A stretch of 64,000 nucleotides of DNA from Pseudogracilibacillus sp. (lineage in GTDB: Bacteria > Bacillota > Bacilli > Bacillales > Amphibacillaceae): positions 62,001 to 126,000 of the forward strand of contig JAPFDT010000002.1 in assembly GCA_026169815.1 (NCBI GenBank). The letters are read 5' to 3'. The translations under genes were made by a program, and so were the position numbers. The notes beneath the pieces were generated by a model. The model had not been told where the DNA came from, made no database searches, and was given only the letters and a program-made list of their open reading frames with translations. Positions 41,715 through 49,896 of this stretch are shown here, piece by piece (positions within the stretch are counted from its first letter, which is position 1; every line of letters begins with the position of its first letter).

Positions 41715-42058
41715 ATCCGAGCGAGCGTACTCATAAACGAGCAAGATATAACGAGATCCGAGCGAGCGCACTCATAAACGAGCAAGATGTAATGATATCC
41801 GAGCGAGCGCACTCATAAACGAGCGAGATGTAACGAGATCCGAGCGAGCGCACTCATAAACGAGCAAGATGTAATGATATCCGAGCGAGCGCACTCATAA
41901 ACGAGCGAGATGTAACGAGATCCGAGCGAGCGCACTCATAAAAGAGCAAGATATAACGAGATCCGAGCGAGCGCACTCATAAACGAGCGAGATGTAACGA
42001 GATCCGAGCGAGCGCACTCATAAACGAGCGAGATGTAACGAGATCCGAGCGAGCGCAG
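41715..42058. repeat. Phased 41-bp tandem repeat array C
   Basis: ATCCGAG begins at 41715, 41756, 41797, 41838, 41879, 41920, 41961, 42002 and 42043, exactly 41 bp apart, so there are eight full copies and a partial ninth. The unit joins ATCCGAGCGAGCGCACTCAT to AAACGAGCRAGATRTAAYGAK. Two variants (…GTAACGAG and …GTAATGAT) partly alternate, as if a two-unit block had been amplified. G+C is above the surroundings. Since 41 is not a multiple of 3 it does not encode a repeated peptide. Confidence 0.95.
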
Positions 42059-42070
42059 CTTTCTAAATTA

Positions 42071-42113
42071 AAAATCACGCTACAACTGATATTCTCAGCT
42101 ATAGCGTGATTTT
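42071..42113. terminator. Bidirectional rho-independent terminator
   Basis: Perfect 12-bp arms AAAATCACGCTA and complement lie between the convergent crcB2/repeat array and the HrtA-like ATPase gene. Confidence 0.88.
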
Positions 42114-42114
42114 A

Positions 42115-42798
42115 TTATGCACTTGGTTCGATTAATCCATCTTTCATCGTAATTACTTTATCTGTATAAGCTAACATTTCATCTTCATGTGTGACGAGCA
42201 ATGTCGTGATGTTTAATGACTTCGTTAATTCTCGAATTAATTCCATCACTTCAATCGATCGTTTTGAGTCTAAACTAGCTGTCGGCTCATCAGCAAATAA
42301 CATTTTCGGCTGATGAATAATTGCTCGTGAAATGGCAATACGCTGTTTTTCTCCTCCAGATAATGATGCTGGATATGCTTCTGTTCTGTGTTCCATGCCA
42401 ACCAATTTCAAAATACGCGCCACTTCATTTTTACGTTCTTTTTTAGATAGTTTTGAACCTGCCACATCAAGCATTAATAATAACTGATCTTCCACATTTA
42501 AAAATGGTACAAGATGTGATGACTGAAAAATAAACCCAAACTGCTCTGCGCGAATTTTACGTATATCATCTTGCTTCATGTTTGTTAAATTTTTCCCGTT
42601 AAAAATTACTTCCCCACCACTAGCTGGTTGTAATCCTGCCGCAATGGTTAATAGCGTACTCTTCCCCGAACCTGACGCACCAACTAATGCTGTAATTTCA
42701 CCTTCTTTTAACCTTAAATCAATACCATTTAACACTTGCTCCTCTACTTCACCATTTTTAAAACTTTTAATTAATTGATCAACTTCAAATACTGCCAT
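42115..42798 (-). CDS. ABC exporter ATPase, HrtA/MacB-like
   Basis: This is a 227-residue ATPase of the MacB/LolD/HrtA type. Walker A GASGSGKST (40-48), signature YPASLSGGEKQRIAISRAI and Walker B KMLFADEPTASLDS are intact. With the FtsX-like permease 2 bp upstream it forms a two-gene exporter. The permease resembles staphylococcal HrtB, so haem export is the best guess, not proven. No HssRS-type two-component genes lie beside it. Confidence 0.88.
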   Translation of the reverse strand: MAVFEVDQLIKSFKNGEVEEQVLNGIDLRLKEGEITALVGASGSGKSTLLTIAAGLQPASGGEVIFNGKNLTNMKQDDIRKIRAEQFGFIFQSSHLVPFLNVEDQLLLMLDVAGSKLSKKERKNEVARILKLVGMEHRTEAYPASLSGGEKQRIAISRAIIHQPKMLFADEPTASLDSKRSIEVMELIRELTKSLNITTLLVTHEDEMLAYTDKVITMKDGLIEPSA

Positions 42799-42800
42799 AA

Positions 42801-43835
42801 TTAAACCTCTCCTTGTTGAATTGCTTGTAATGGCTGGATTTTCCTAATTTGTAAACCTGATAATGTTGCACCAATAAAGCCAATGACTACAAAAACTAAA
42901 CCTAATTGAACACTCGTTGCCAACGTTAAATGAAACGGCATCCCATCAGGAGCAATCACAGAAAAAATTTGCGTTAACCCTATCGATAACCCTAACGCAA
43001 TAACAGTAATGACAATCATCTGCGTCCACATCATCTTGAATAATTCACTCGTTTTCACACCAATTGCTTTTAAAATTCCATATAAACCGATCTTCTGGAC
43101 ATTCATCATATAGAAGAAAATCCCGAATAACATGCCACTAATAACAACTAAAAACCAGACAATCATATTAAGCGACAATTGCTCTGCATTATAGCTAGGT
43201 ATTGTATTTAAAAAATCCTTATTGGAAAAAGCCTCCAACCCGCTAAATGATGCTACTTCATCTGTACCTGGAATAAATACCATTTGCATTTCCATAACAC
43301 GATACATTTCCTGATAATTACGTGGGTGGATGAATGCAACAGGTGCATGACTAAACTTCTGTTGTTCAACAAAGCCGATTACTTCTAACTCTTCACTTAA
43401 TTGATTATTCGTTACAATATCGCCAACTTCTACACCATTATCTTGAAGGGATTCATCAAGAACAACTTCCCCTTCTTTCACCTTAGGAAAAAGTTGCTTC
43501 TCTTTTTCCGTCACAAACGCAACACTTAATTGTTTATCGTCATCATCATTTACAAACCCCATCTGAATAGATAATGCTGAGGCATCTTCATAACTTGCGA
43601 TAATATCTGACTCTAGTTCCTCATCTATTTTTGATAAATTATACGTTTCATCCGCTTCTTCATCTAAATAAAATGTTCCTTCAGGTAAATCCTTTATTAA
43701 AGCAGCATTATCTTGGGATAACCCATTTGATAATCCTGAAATTATTAATGTAAGAAAACTAACGAGAAATACAATCGAACCTAATATAATAAAACGTGCT
43801 TTATTTTTTTGGATTTCTTTCCATGCCATCTTCAT
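42801..43835 (-). CDS. FtsX-like ABC exporter permease, HrtB-like
   Basis: This is a 344-residue protein with one N-terminal helix, a large extracellular domain (about 45-215), and three C-terminal helices (about 220-330). The N-terminus MKMAWKEIQKNKARFII, the MNVQKIGLYGILKAIGVKTS loop and the ending KIQPLQAIQQGEV follow HrtB of Staphylococcus closely. I chose the ATG at 43835, 8 nt after GGAGG; the longer frame from 43928 adds 31 unlikely residues. Its likely role is removal of excess haem or a similar hydrophobic toxin from the membrane. Confidence 0.85.
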   Translation of the reverse strand: MKMAWKEIQKNKARFIILGSIVFLVSFLTLIISGLSNGLSQDNAALIKDLPEGTFYLDEEADETYNLSKIDEELESDIIASYEDASALSIQMGFVNDDDDKQLSVAFVTEKEKQLFPKVKEGEVVLDESLQDNGVEVGDIVTNNQLSEELEVIGFVEQQKFSHAPVAFIHPRNYQEMYRVMEMQMVFIPGTDEVASFSGLEAFSNKDFLNTIPSYNAEQLSLNMIVWFLVVISGMLFGIFFYMMNVQKIGLYGILKAIGVKTSELFKMMWTQMIVITVIALGLSIGLTQIFSVIAPDGMPFHLTLATSVQLGLVFVVIGFIGATLSGLQIRKIQPLQAIQQGEV

Positions 43836-43946
43836 ATTACTAACCTCCAAATCGTTGATAAATCTAGTATAGTAGATGAACATGAACGGAAGATGAATGA
43901 AAGATGAAGTTAAAATGAACGAAGGCATTATTTTTCACAAAAAAAT

Positions 43947-43973
43947 AGACTGCTGAATTCAATTCAACAGTCT
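43947..43973 (-). terminator. Terminator of the nitroreductase gene
   Basis: A 13-bp stem (AGACTGYTGAATT arms) with almost no loop ends in T7 on the minus strand, just after the gene's stop. Confidence 0.85.
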
Positions 43974-43987
43974 AGCCTTACAAATAT

Positions 43988-44569
43988 TTACTCTTTAAAA
44001 CTACCTTCAAACAAAAATTCCGCTAATTCATTTCGATTTGACGGTACTTCTCTTGCTTCATTACGTTCTGACAATGTCGCTTCAGCATCGTAATAGCCAA
44101 TCGCAATTACCGCTTCTACAACATATTCATCAGAAATATTTAGCACTTCCTTCGCCTTTTCACGGTCAAAACCACCCATACCATGTGTTAATAATCCTTG
44201 ACGATGTGCTTCAAGTGATAAATAACCCCACGCCGCGCCAGTGTCGAATGAATGGAATGGATTTGGATCGCCTTCTTCATTACGAGTTAACTTCGAAACA
44301 ACAGCAACTAATACCGGCGCTTCTTTACACCACTCTACATTATTTTCATTAATAAACGAGTGGAATTTTTCCAAGTCCTCTGTCTCTTGTGCATAGACAA
44401 AACGCCATGGCTGCCAATTTGCAGCAGAAGGTGCCCAACGCGCCGCTTCAAAAATGCTATGCAACTTATCCGCCTCAACAGGTTTATTCGAAAATTTTCT
44501 TGATGACCAACGCTCCAAATGAATCGGATCAATTTTATGCGCAGCTTTTCTTGCAGTAAGTATGTTCAT
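43988..44569 (-). CDS. Nitroreductase-family FMN oxidoreductase
   Basis: This is a 193-residue flavoprotein of the nitroreductase fold. FMN-binding residues are visible in WSSRKFSNKPV (the RxxR-type N-terminal motif), EAARWAPSAANWQPWRFV, and GMGGFDREKA near the C-terminus. The physiological substrate is unknown. It is a single-gene unit between the HrtAB-like exporter and the B12-linked operon. Confidence 0.9.
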   Translation of the reverse strand: MNILTARKAAHKIDPIHLERWSSRKFSNKPVEADKLHSIFEAARWAPSAANWQPWRFVYAQETEDLEKFHSFINENNVEWCKEAPVLVAVVSKLTRNEEGDPNPFHSFDTGAAWGYLSLEAHRQGLLTHGMGGFDREKAKEVLNISDEYVVEAVIAIGYYDAEATLSERNEAREVPSNRNELAEFLFEGSFKE

Positions 44570-44674
44570 ATCGTGTGAATCTCCTTTTGGTTAGATAATA
44601 ATCTAATTACTATCATACAGTTATTTCTTTGGTATGTTCAAGGGAAGTGTTTTAAATAATAAAATACGTTAAGG

Positions 44675-47080
44675 TTAATAAACGAAATGCCAAAAGCGTA
44701 ATTTCATTCGTTGGAAAAACCCTTTCGATATAACAACATTTTCTACCGTTGCTGCTAAATAGCTTAACATATATTCTCGTTCTTCTTCCGATACATCATG
44801 CGTACTATAGACAGCAACTTGATTCAACTTAACAGCTTCAATAAATTGTTCAGTATAATCTGCTCCATATTTATCTAGTATCTCTGCTTCATAATCAAAA
44901 AATGATTCTCTAGATTGTTGCATACCATCAAATGATAATAACAACAAACTATATGAAAACATATTCGTAATAGCAGTATGTTTATCCGTATCATAAAACG
45001 ATTGTTTAATCTTATTTAATTTTAAACGTCTTTTAGTAAAATAAAATACTAAAGCAAGCAGTAACAGTAAGATAATCGCTATGCCTATATAAATAAGATA
45101 TGTATCCCAGTTTGTTTCTTCTTCTTTATCCTTTTTATCAATGACGTCCTTATCCTCTTCCTCTTTCACCTTTTTTGAACCAGAAGATTGTTGTGTCTCT
45201 TCTTCAATGTCCTGATCATCTCTTTCGTCTTCGATTCCTTTAGGATAATTTGATGTATCAATAGGTTCCATCATATTTTCATAGGGTGGCGTAGTTTCTA
45301 TTGGAATCCAACCTAGTTGATCGATATATATTTCTGTCCAAGCATGGGCGTTCGTACCTTCTATTGAAATTTTTTCGAAAGCTTCTTTTCCTTTAATATC
45401 TATTGGGGTCACTAAATACCCTTCTACATATCGTGCAGGAATATCTAAATAACGGAACATGACAGTTGCTGCAGTAGCATAATGTGTTGCATATCCTTCT
45501 TTAGAATCTTCTAATACATGAGTTAAAAAATCACTGTCTTTTCGTAGTGGTTCGGGATTAGATTGATATGTTAACCTTCTAGATAAAAAATCTTTTACTG
45601 TGCTAATCGCTGTTTCATACGCCATATGACTTTCTCTATCTTCTTCCTTATCTAAATAAAAATCTAACATCATTGCTGTTTCTTCTGGAATCTCTGTATA
45701 CGTATCATAAACAAACTGATTATAATGTTGTTCATAATTTTTATACGAATCTTTCGCTTCATCTTTCGTTGTATCATATAAATAGTTTGCTAAGGTTGGA
45801 TAACGTGACACTAAATTTTCATATGTGTTAAATTGATAGACACGCTCACCAAATAATTGTTTCGATACAATTGTCTCATGAAACGATCGCTTAATATCGT
45901 TAAAATCATCCATTTTAGTTATAAGCTCATATGGCGCATACAAATAATTACTATTCGCTCGAACATTATGAACCGTTACCGTTGTTTCATTTAATAAGTC
46001 TTCATTATCCATTAATTCATTCACAGTACTCAATTGATTTAAAGGATGAAATGCTTCCTCATTTAACCAATAGAATAAATCACCATTTTCATAGTTTATG
46101 TCAGGTTCAATACCTAGCCACTTTTCACTTGTGTATACGGATCCAACATACCCTCTTAAATAAATCGATGTTGGATTTTCCATAATTACTTCTAACGCAG
46201 TTTCTTCTTCTAGTATCAATTCGCCTAATTGAGTGAAATTCCCTTCTGTAAAGGTATTTGTTTGTTCCTTTTCATAACGAAAATCGTTTATTTGTTGTTT
46301 CGTTTTAGACTGAATATTCGCATTCACTTCATTTGTTTTTTGCTCGTCTAGCGGATTAAATATAAAATTCACTAGACTGATCGATATAAATAACGCAGTA
46401 AAGGAAATTAAAACAACCGTAAATATACTTTTTCGAGCACTCCCAACGATCTCCGTCCTTTTATATGTTGCTGTGATTGATAATAATAATCCAAGAAATA
46501 TCGCTATAATATTTACAATGAATAATCCTTTCATATCTAGCGACGATTGCAAAGCAAATATAATAATAAATAATAACCATAAAAGGATAATAGTTTGTTG
46601 TTTAATGATTAAGTAGCTAATATATGCGATAACTAAACCAATATAAGAGAACAAAACAGTTGTCGCTAATTGATAAGAAGATTCTGCTATGTTCACTTCA
46701 TACGGCACGAAATAGTTTCCGGTTTTATATCCTATAATATTAAACAATTGATTTACACTAATGAACACACCATTTAGCAGGAGTGAATGCATGATAACAA
46801 GCAAAACTACTGAACTGAACAAATAAATAGAAATTACTATCTTACGTTTTTTATTCGACAATAATATTAATAAACAAATTAATAACGTACCGGGTATATA
46901 AACAAAGATTGATAAACTATTCCAAGAAAATAGTGCTTGCAAGTTGGTCATAAATATAATGAATAGCAAGCTAGATAAAAATACTCGAGCAATAAATGTC
47001 AGCCTATTTTCTTTGTTTATTTGTTTCGTATGGAACGTAAGAAATCCCTCATTATTCGCTTCATTCTTTTTTCTTTCCAT
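44675..47080 (-). CDS. TgpA-like membrane protein with transglutaminase-like domain, catalytic Cys missing
   Basis: This is an 801-residue protein with about seven N-terminal helices (30-250), an extracellular region, a transglutaminase-like core (about 500-620), one helix (about 660-682) and a cytosolic DUF4129-like tail. In the core the usual GYCxxFA motif is EGYATHYATAATVMFRYL: the Cys position is Ala531 (codon GCA, 45488-45490). The His remains in AHAWTEIYI and the acidic position reads WIPIETTP. It is therefore probably a binding or structural module rather than an active protease or transglutaminase. It is last in the B12-controlled gene run, 12 bp after the DUF58 gene; such trios (MoxR, DUF58, TgpA) often work together. 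Confidence 0.85.
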   Translation of the reverse strand: MERKKNEANNEGFLTFHTKQINKENRLTFIARVFLSSLLFIIFMTNLQALFSWNSLSIFVYIPGTLLICLLILLSNKKRKIVISIYLFSSVVLLVIMHSLLLNGVFISVNQLFNIIGYKTGNYFVPYEVNIAESSYQLATTVLFSYIGLVIAYISYLIIKQQTIILLWLLFIIIFALQSSLDMKGLFIVNIIAIFLGLLLSITATYKRTEIVGSARKSIFTVVLISFTALFISISLVNFIFNPLDEQKTNEVNANIQSKTKQQINDFRYEKEQTNTFTEGNFTQLGELILEEETALEVIMENPTSIYLRGYVGSVYTSEKWLGIEPDINYENGDLFYWLNEEAFHPLNQLSTVNELMDNEDLLNETTVTVHNVRANSNYLYAPYELITKMDDFNDIKRSFHETIVSKQLFGERVYQFNTYENLVSRYPTLANYLYDTTKDEAKDSYKNYEQHYNQFVYDTYTEIPEETAMMLDFYLDKEEDRESHMAYETAISTVKDFLSRRLTYQSNPEPLRKDSDFLTHVLEDSKEGYATHYATAATVMFRYLDIPARYVEGYLVTPIDIKGKEAFEKISIEGTNAHAWTEIYIDQLGWIPIETTPPYENMMEPIDTSNYPKGIEDERDDQDIEEETQQSSGSKKVKEEEDKDVIDKKDKEEETNWDTYLIYIGIAIILLLLLALVFYFTKRRLKLNKIKQSFYDTDKHTAITNMFSYSLLLLSFDGMQQSRESFFDYEAEILDKYGADYTEQFIEAVKLNQVAVYSTHDVSEEEREYMLSYLAATVENVVISKGFFQRMKLRFWHFVY

Positions 47081-47092
47081 CTTGATGACTCC

Positions 47093-48232
47093 TTATATCG
47101 TTAAATAGCTCAAATCTTCTTGCAATCTGTTTGCTCTAAATAAAACGTGATTTGATTGTTCCATTGGTATATAATCTGTTTCTTCACAATATGTTAGTAC
47201 TGTTACTTGATTATGTCCTATTAAGCTTTTCATTGCACGGTTTTCTTCAGAAGTAATAACATAGATGTGCGAATAATACTGCATATTATTATTAATAATA
47301 TCTACAGCGATACTATCTTGATCACGTTGATGTTGAATGGAGAGTATCGAAGGTTGTAAAGATATGAGTTGTTCTGCCATATAAATATCTTCTGTCCTCA
47401 TCTGATGATCAAACCAAGTTATTTGATGTTCATACCCTTCATCTATTAACGATTTAGACAACGATAAAAACGTTTCTACTTTTGCATTAATTTCCTGTGC
47501 ATTGCCTATATGATAATGATCATAGACAACTAAGATTTTTTCTGAAACAGGTTCGCTAAACTCCTTTACAATTGGAAAGTTAAACTTATTTGTCAGCTTC
47601 CAGTGAATATGCTTTGCATTATCGCCTTCTTGATACTCTTTAATTCCTATCATTTCGGTTCCATCTGCTGCTATTTCCAAATTCGTCAACTGCATACCAT
47701 TTTCTAAACCAAAATGATTATACTGTTTTACAAAACGAATGGGAGTTTCATGCGGAATTATATACGTTTCATTTGTACTTTCTAATCGAATGGATTGTTT
47801 AAATAAATGAAGATAATCATAGATGATTAATTCCTTTACACTTATCTCAATTTTACCAATCTGTCCACTTGTAAAATATAAAGGTATAATCTCTTCGCCT
47901 TTTCCTTTAATCATGACGTACGTTTCCTGATTACTTTTCTTACCTGTTAATAGGTTGTGAAATAATAACACACATTTCACTTGCGTCACTGGAAGGACAC
48001 TTTTATTTTGTATATGAATGTTTATCATGCCTTCCTCAGACTTATAGGTAGACCAACTAGTCATGAGTTGAATATGCACTTTTCTCTGCATAAATAATAA
48101 AAGAAGTATCGAAGCAACTACTAAGCCAACAATAATCATCAATGTCCATAGTGCGATATATATGTCAGTAAAAATATATACGCCTAGCAACATAACGATA
48201 ATAATACTTAAATGAATCCAAGAACGTAACAT
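47093..48232 (-). CDS. DUF58-domain membrane-associated protein
   Basis: This is a 379-residue protein with two N-terminal helices (about 5-50), a beta-rich region, and a DUF58 (von Willebrand A-like) domain marked by EMIGIKEYQEGDNAKHIHWK (about 195-214). DUF58 proteins are regular partners of MoxR AAA+ ATPases and are thought to mediate assembly of, or insertion of metal into, larger complexes. It lies between the MoxR and transglutaminase-like genes with gaps of 21 and 12 bp. Confidence 0.9.
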   Translation of the reverse strand: MLRSWIHLSIIIVMLLGVYIFTDIYIALWTLMIIVGLVVASILLLLFMQRKVHIQLMTSWSTYKSEEGMINIHIQNKSVLPVTQVKCVLLFHNLLTGKKSNQETYVMIKGKGEEIIPLYFTSGQIGKIEISVKELIIYDYLHLFKQSIRLESTNETYIIPHETPIRFVKQYNHFGLENGMQLTNLEIAADGTEMIGIKEYQEGDNAKHIHWKLTNKFNFPIVKEFSEPVSEKILVVYDHYHIGNAQEINAKVETFLSLSKSLIDEGYEHQITWFDHQMRTEDIYMAEQLISLQPSILSIQHQRDQDSIAVDIINNNMQYYSHIYVITSEENRAMKSLIGHNQVTVLTYCEETDYIPMEQSNHVLFRANRLQEDLSYLTI

Positions 48233-48253
48233 CTGATTCCTCCTTTATTCCAT

Positions 48254-49198
48254 TTAAATCGTAATTTTCTGTTGATCTGGAATCTTCACTTCCTTCATGA
48301 TTTCTTCTAATAACAGGGGTGCACTATTTTCTTTCATTTGTGCCTTTGCCTCTAAAACTATTCGATGATTACACGTATCAATAAACATCGCCATCACATC
48401 TTCCGGTGTAACAAAATCACGACCTGCAATATAGGCATGTGCTTTAGCAATTCTACTTAACGCTAATGCTCCTCGTGGACTAACTCCTTGTATAATATGT
48501 TCATGATTACGAGTTTTTTCAGTTAAACTCGTAATGTATTTTAATATTTCCTCTGCTACATGTACATTTCTCACTTCTTCTTGCATATCTAATAATTGTT
48601 CTATTGTCATTACCGCACTTACTTCATCAAGTGGTTGTGCTGTTTGGCGATCTTTTAAAATTTCTACCTGACTAGCAAAATCCGGGTAACCAATACTCGT
48701 CTTAATCATAAAACGATCCATCTGTGATTGAGGTAATAATTGTGTTCCAAATGATCCAATTGGGTTTTGTGTCGCAATTACATTAAATGGATTCGGTAAA
48801 TCATATGTTGTACCATCTACTGTCACACGCTTTTCTTCCATGACTTCTAATAATGCTGATTGTGTGCGACTTGTTGTTCGGTTAATTTCATCTGCTAACA
48901 ATAAATTACACATAACTGCACCTTGTTTGAAAACAAACTCATCCTTATTTTTGTCATACATTGTAAAGCCAACTACATCGGACGCAACAACATCGGGTGT
49001 AAATTGAATTCGGTTAAAATCTAAACCTAACACTTTACTAAACGCAAGTGCAAGAGTTGTTTTCCCAACTCCTGGAATATCCTCTAATAATACGTGGCCA
49101 CCTGCTAATATCGCCATAAATGTTTTCTTCGTAATCTCATCTTTCCCAATTATTACTTTCGATACTTCTTCAATAACTTGTTCCGCATTTTGTCGCAT
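48254..49198 (-). CDS. MoxR-family AAA+ ATPase
   Basis: This is a 314-residue ATPase with Walker A EDIPGVGKTTLA (39-50), Walker B LLADEINRT, sensor 1 VIATQNP and the MoxR C-terminal lid with GVSPRGALALSRIAKAHA. MoxR proteins are chaperone-like and act on substrates presented by a DUF58/VWA partner, here the next gene. It is 14 bp after the ECF S-component gene, in the same run. Confidence 0.93.
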   Translation of the reverse strand: MRQNAEQVIEEVSKVIIGKDEITKKTFMAILAGGHVLLEDIPGVGKTTLALAFSKVLGLDFNRIQFTPDVVASDVVGFTMYDKNKDEFVFKQGAVMCNLLLADEINRTTSRTQSALLEVMEEKRVTVDGTTYDLPNPFNVIATQNPIGSFGTQLLPQSQMDRFMIKTSIGYPDFASQVEILKDRQTAQPLDEVSAVMTIEQLLDMQEEVRNVHVAEEILKYITSLTEKTRNHEHIIQGVSPRGALALSRIAKAHAYIAGRDFVTPEDVMAMFIDTCNHRIVLEAKAQMKENSAPLLLEEIMKEVKIPDQQKITI

Positions 49199-49212
49199 TG
49201 TTATTCCTCCAA

Positions 49213-49896
49213 TTAAATTCCGTATTTCTTTTTAATTCTTTCTAACTTTTCGCCAATTGGTTTAATCGTTAATAACAGGAAAATTACATTTGACACGGCA
49301 TACGTAATCATAAACGGTAACGATAAACCAACTACAGTAATATATCTTTTTACATTAAAAAATCCATCTACCGATAATACTGTCCAAACATCCATTAATA
49401 GCGAGAATAACACTCCCGCAAACAAACCTGCCAAAATGAGCAAGAATTTATTTTTCTGTAACATTTGACGAACCCATGGTAAACCTGCTAATAACCCTAT
49501 CATTCCCCACGCAAACATTTGAAACGGAGTCCATGGGCCTTGACCGAAATATATATTTGAGATCAATGCTGTTAAGGCACCAACTAAAAATCCAGCCTCT
49601 GCACCAAAATAAATGGCAGTTAAAAGAACAATTGCTGTAACTGGCTTAAAACCTGGTATCGCAGCAAATAAAAAACGGCCAACTACGGATAATGCTGTCA
49701 TCACAGCAATAATTACCATATAACGAATACTCGATTCCTTTTTTTCGAATGTTAGAATCAACGGAATTAGCGTTAATATAACAATTATAAAAGAAATAAA
49801 TACATATTTTCGATCTTCGAACATCGTGACACCAAACCAAATAGATGCAGGTACTAGTAATAGTAAAATAAAATAATTAATCCACTGTTTTTTCAT
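49213..49896 (-). CDS. cbrT: ECF transporter substrate-binding (S) component, predicted cobalamin
   Basis: This is a 227-residue membrane protein with six or seven helices. The segment IAVMTALSVVGRFLFAAIPG followed by KPVTAIVLLTAIYFGAEAGF and GALTALISNIYFGQGPWTPF is the pattern of ECF S components of the CbrT type. The substrate call (cobalamin) rests on context: the fused ATPase, the T component and the cobalamin riboswitch at the head of the gene run. It overlaps the ATPase gene by 20 bp. Confidence 0.8.
   Translation of the reverse strand: MKKQWINYFILLLLVPASIWFGVTMFEDRKYVFISFIIVILTLIPLILTFEKKESSIRYMVIIAVMTALSVVGRFLFAAIPGFKPVTAIVLLTAIYFGAEAGFLVGALTALISNIYFGQGPWTPFQMFAWGMIGLLAGLPWVRQMLQKNKFLLILAGLFAGVLFSLLMDVWTVLSVDGFFNVKRYITVVGLSLPFMITYAVSNVIFLLLTIKPIGEKLERIKKKYGI

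Noticed and set aside
41715..42058. Possible plasmid or chromosomal origin iterons
   Set aside because: No rep, dnaA or dnaN gene and no DnaA boxes nearby; the position between crcB2 and a terminator gives no support.
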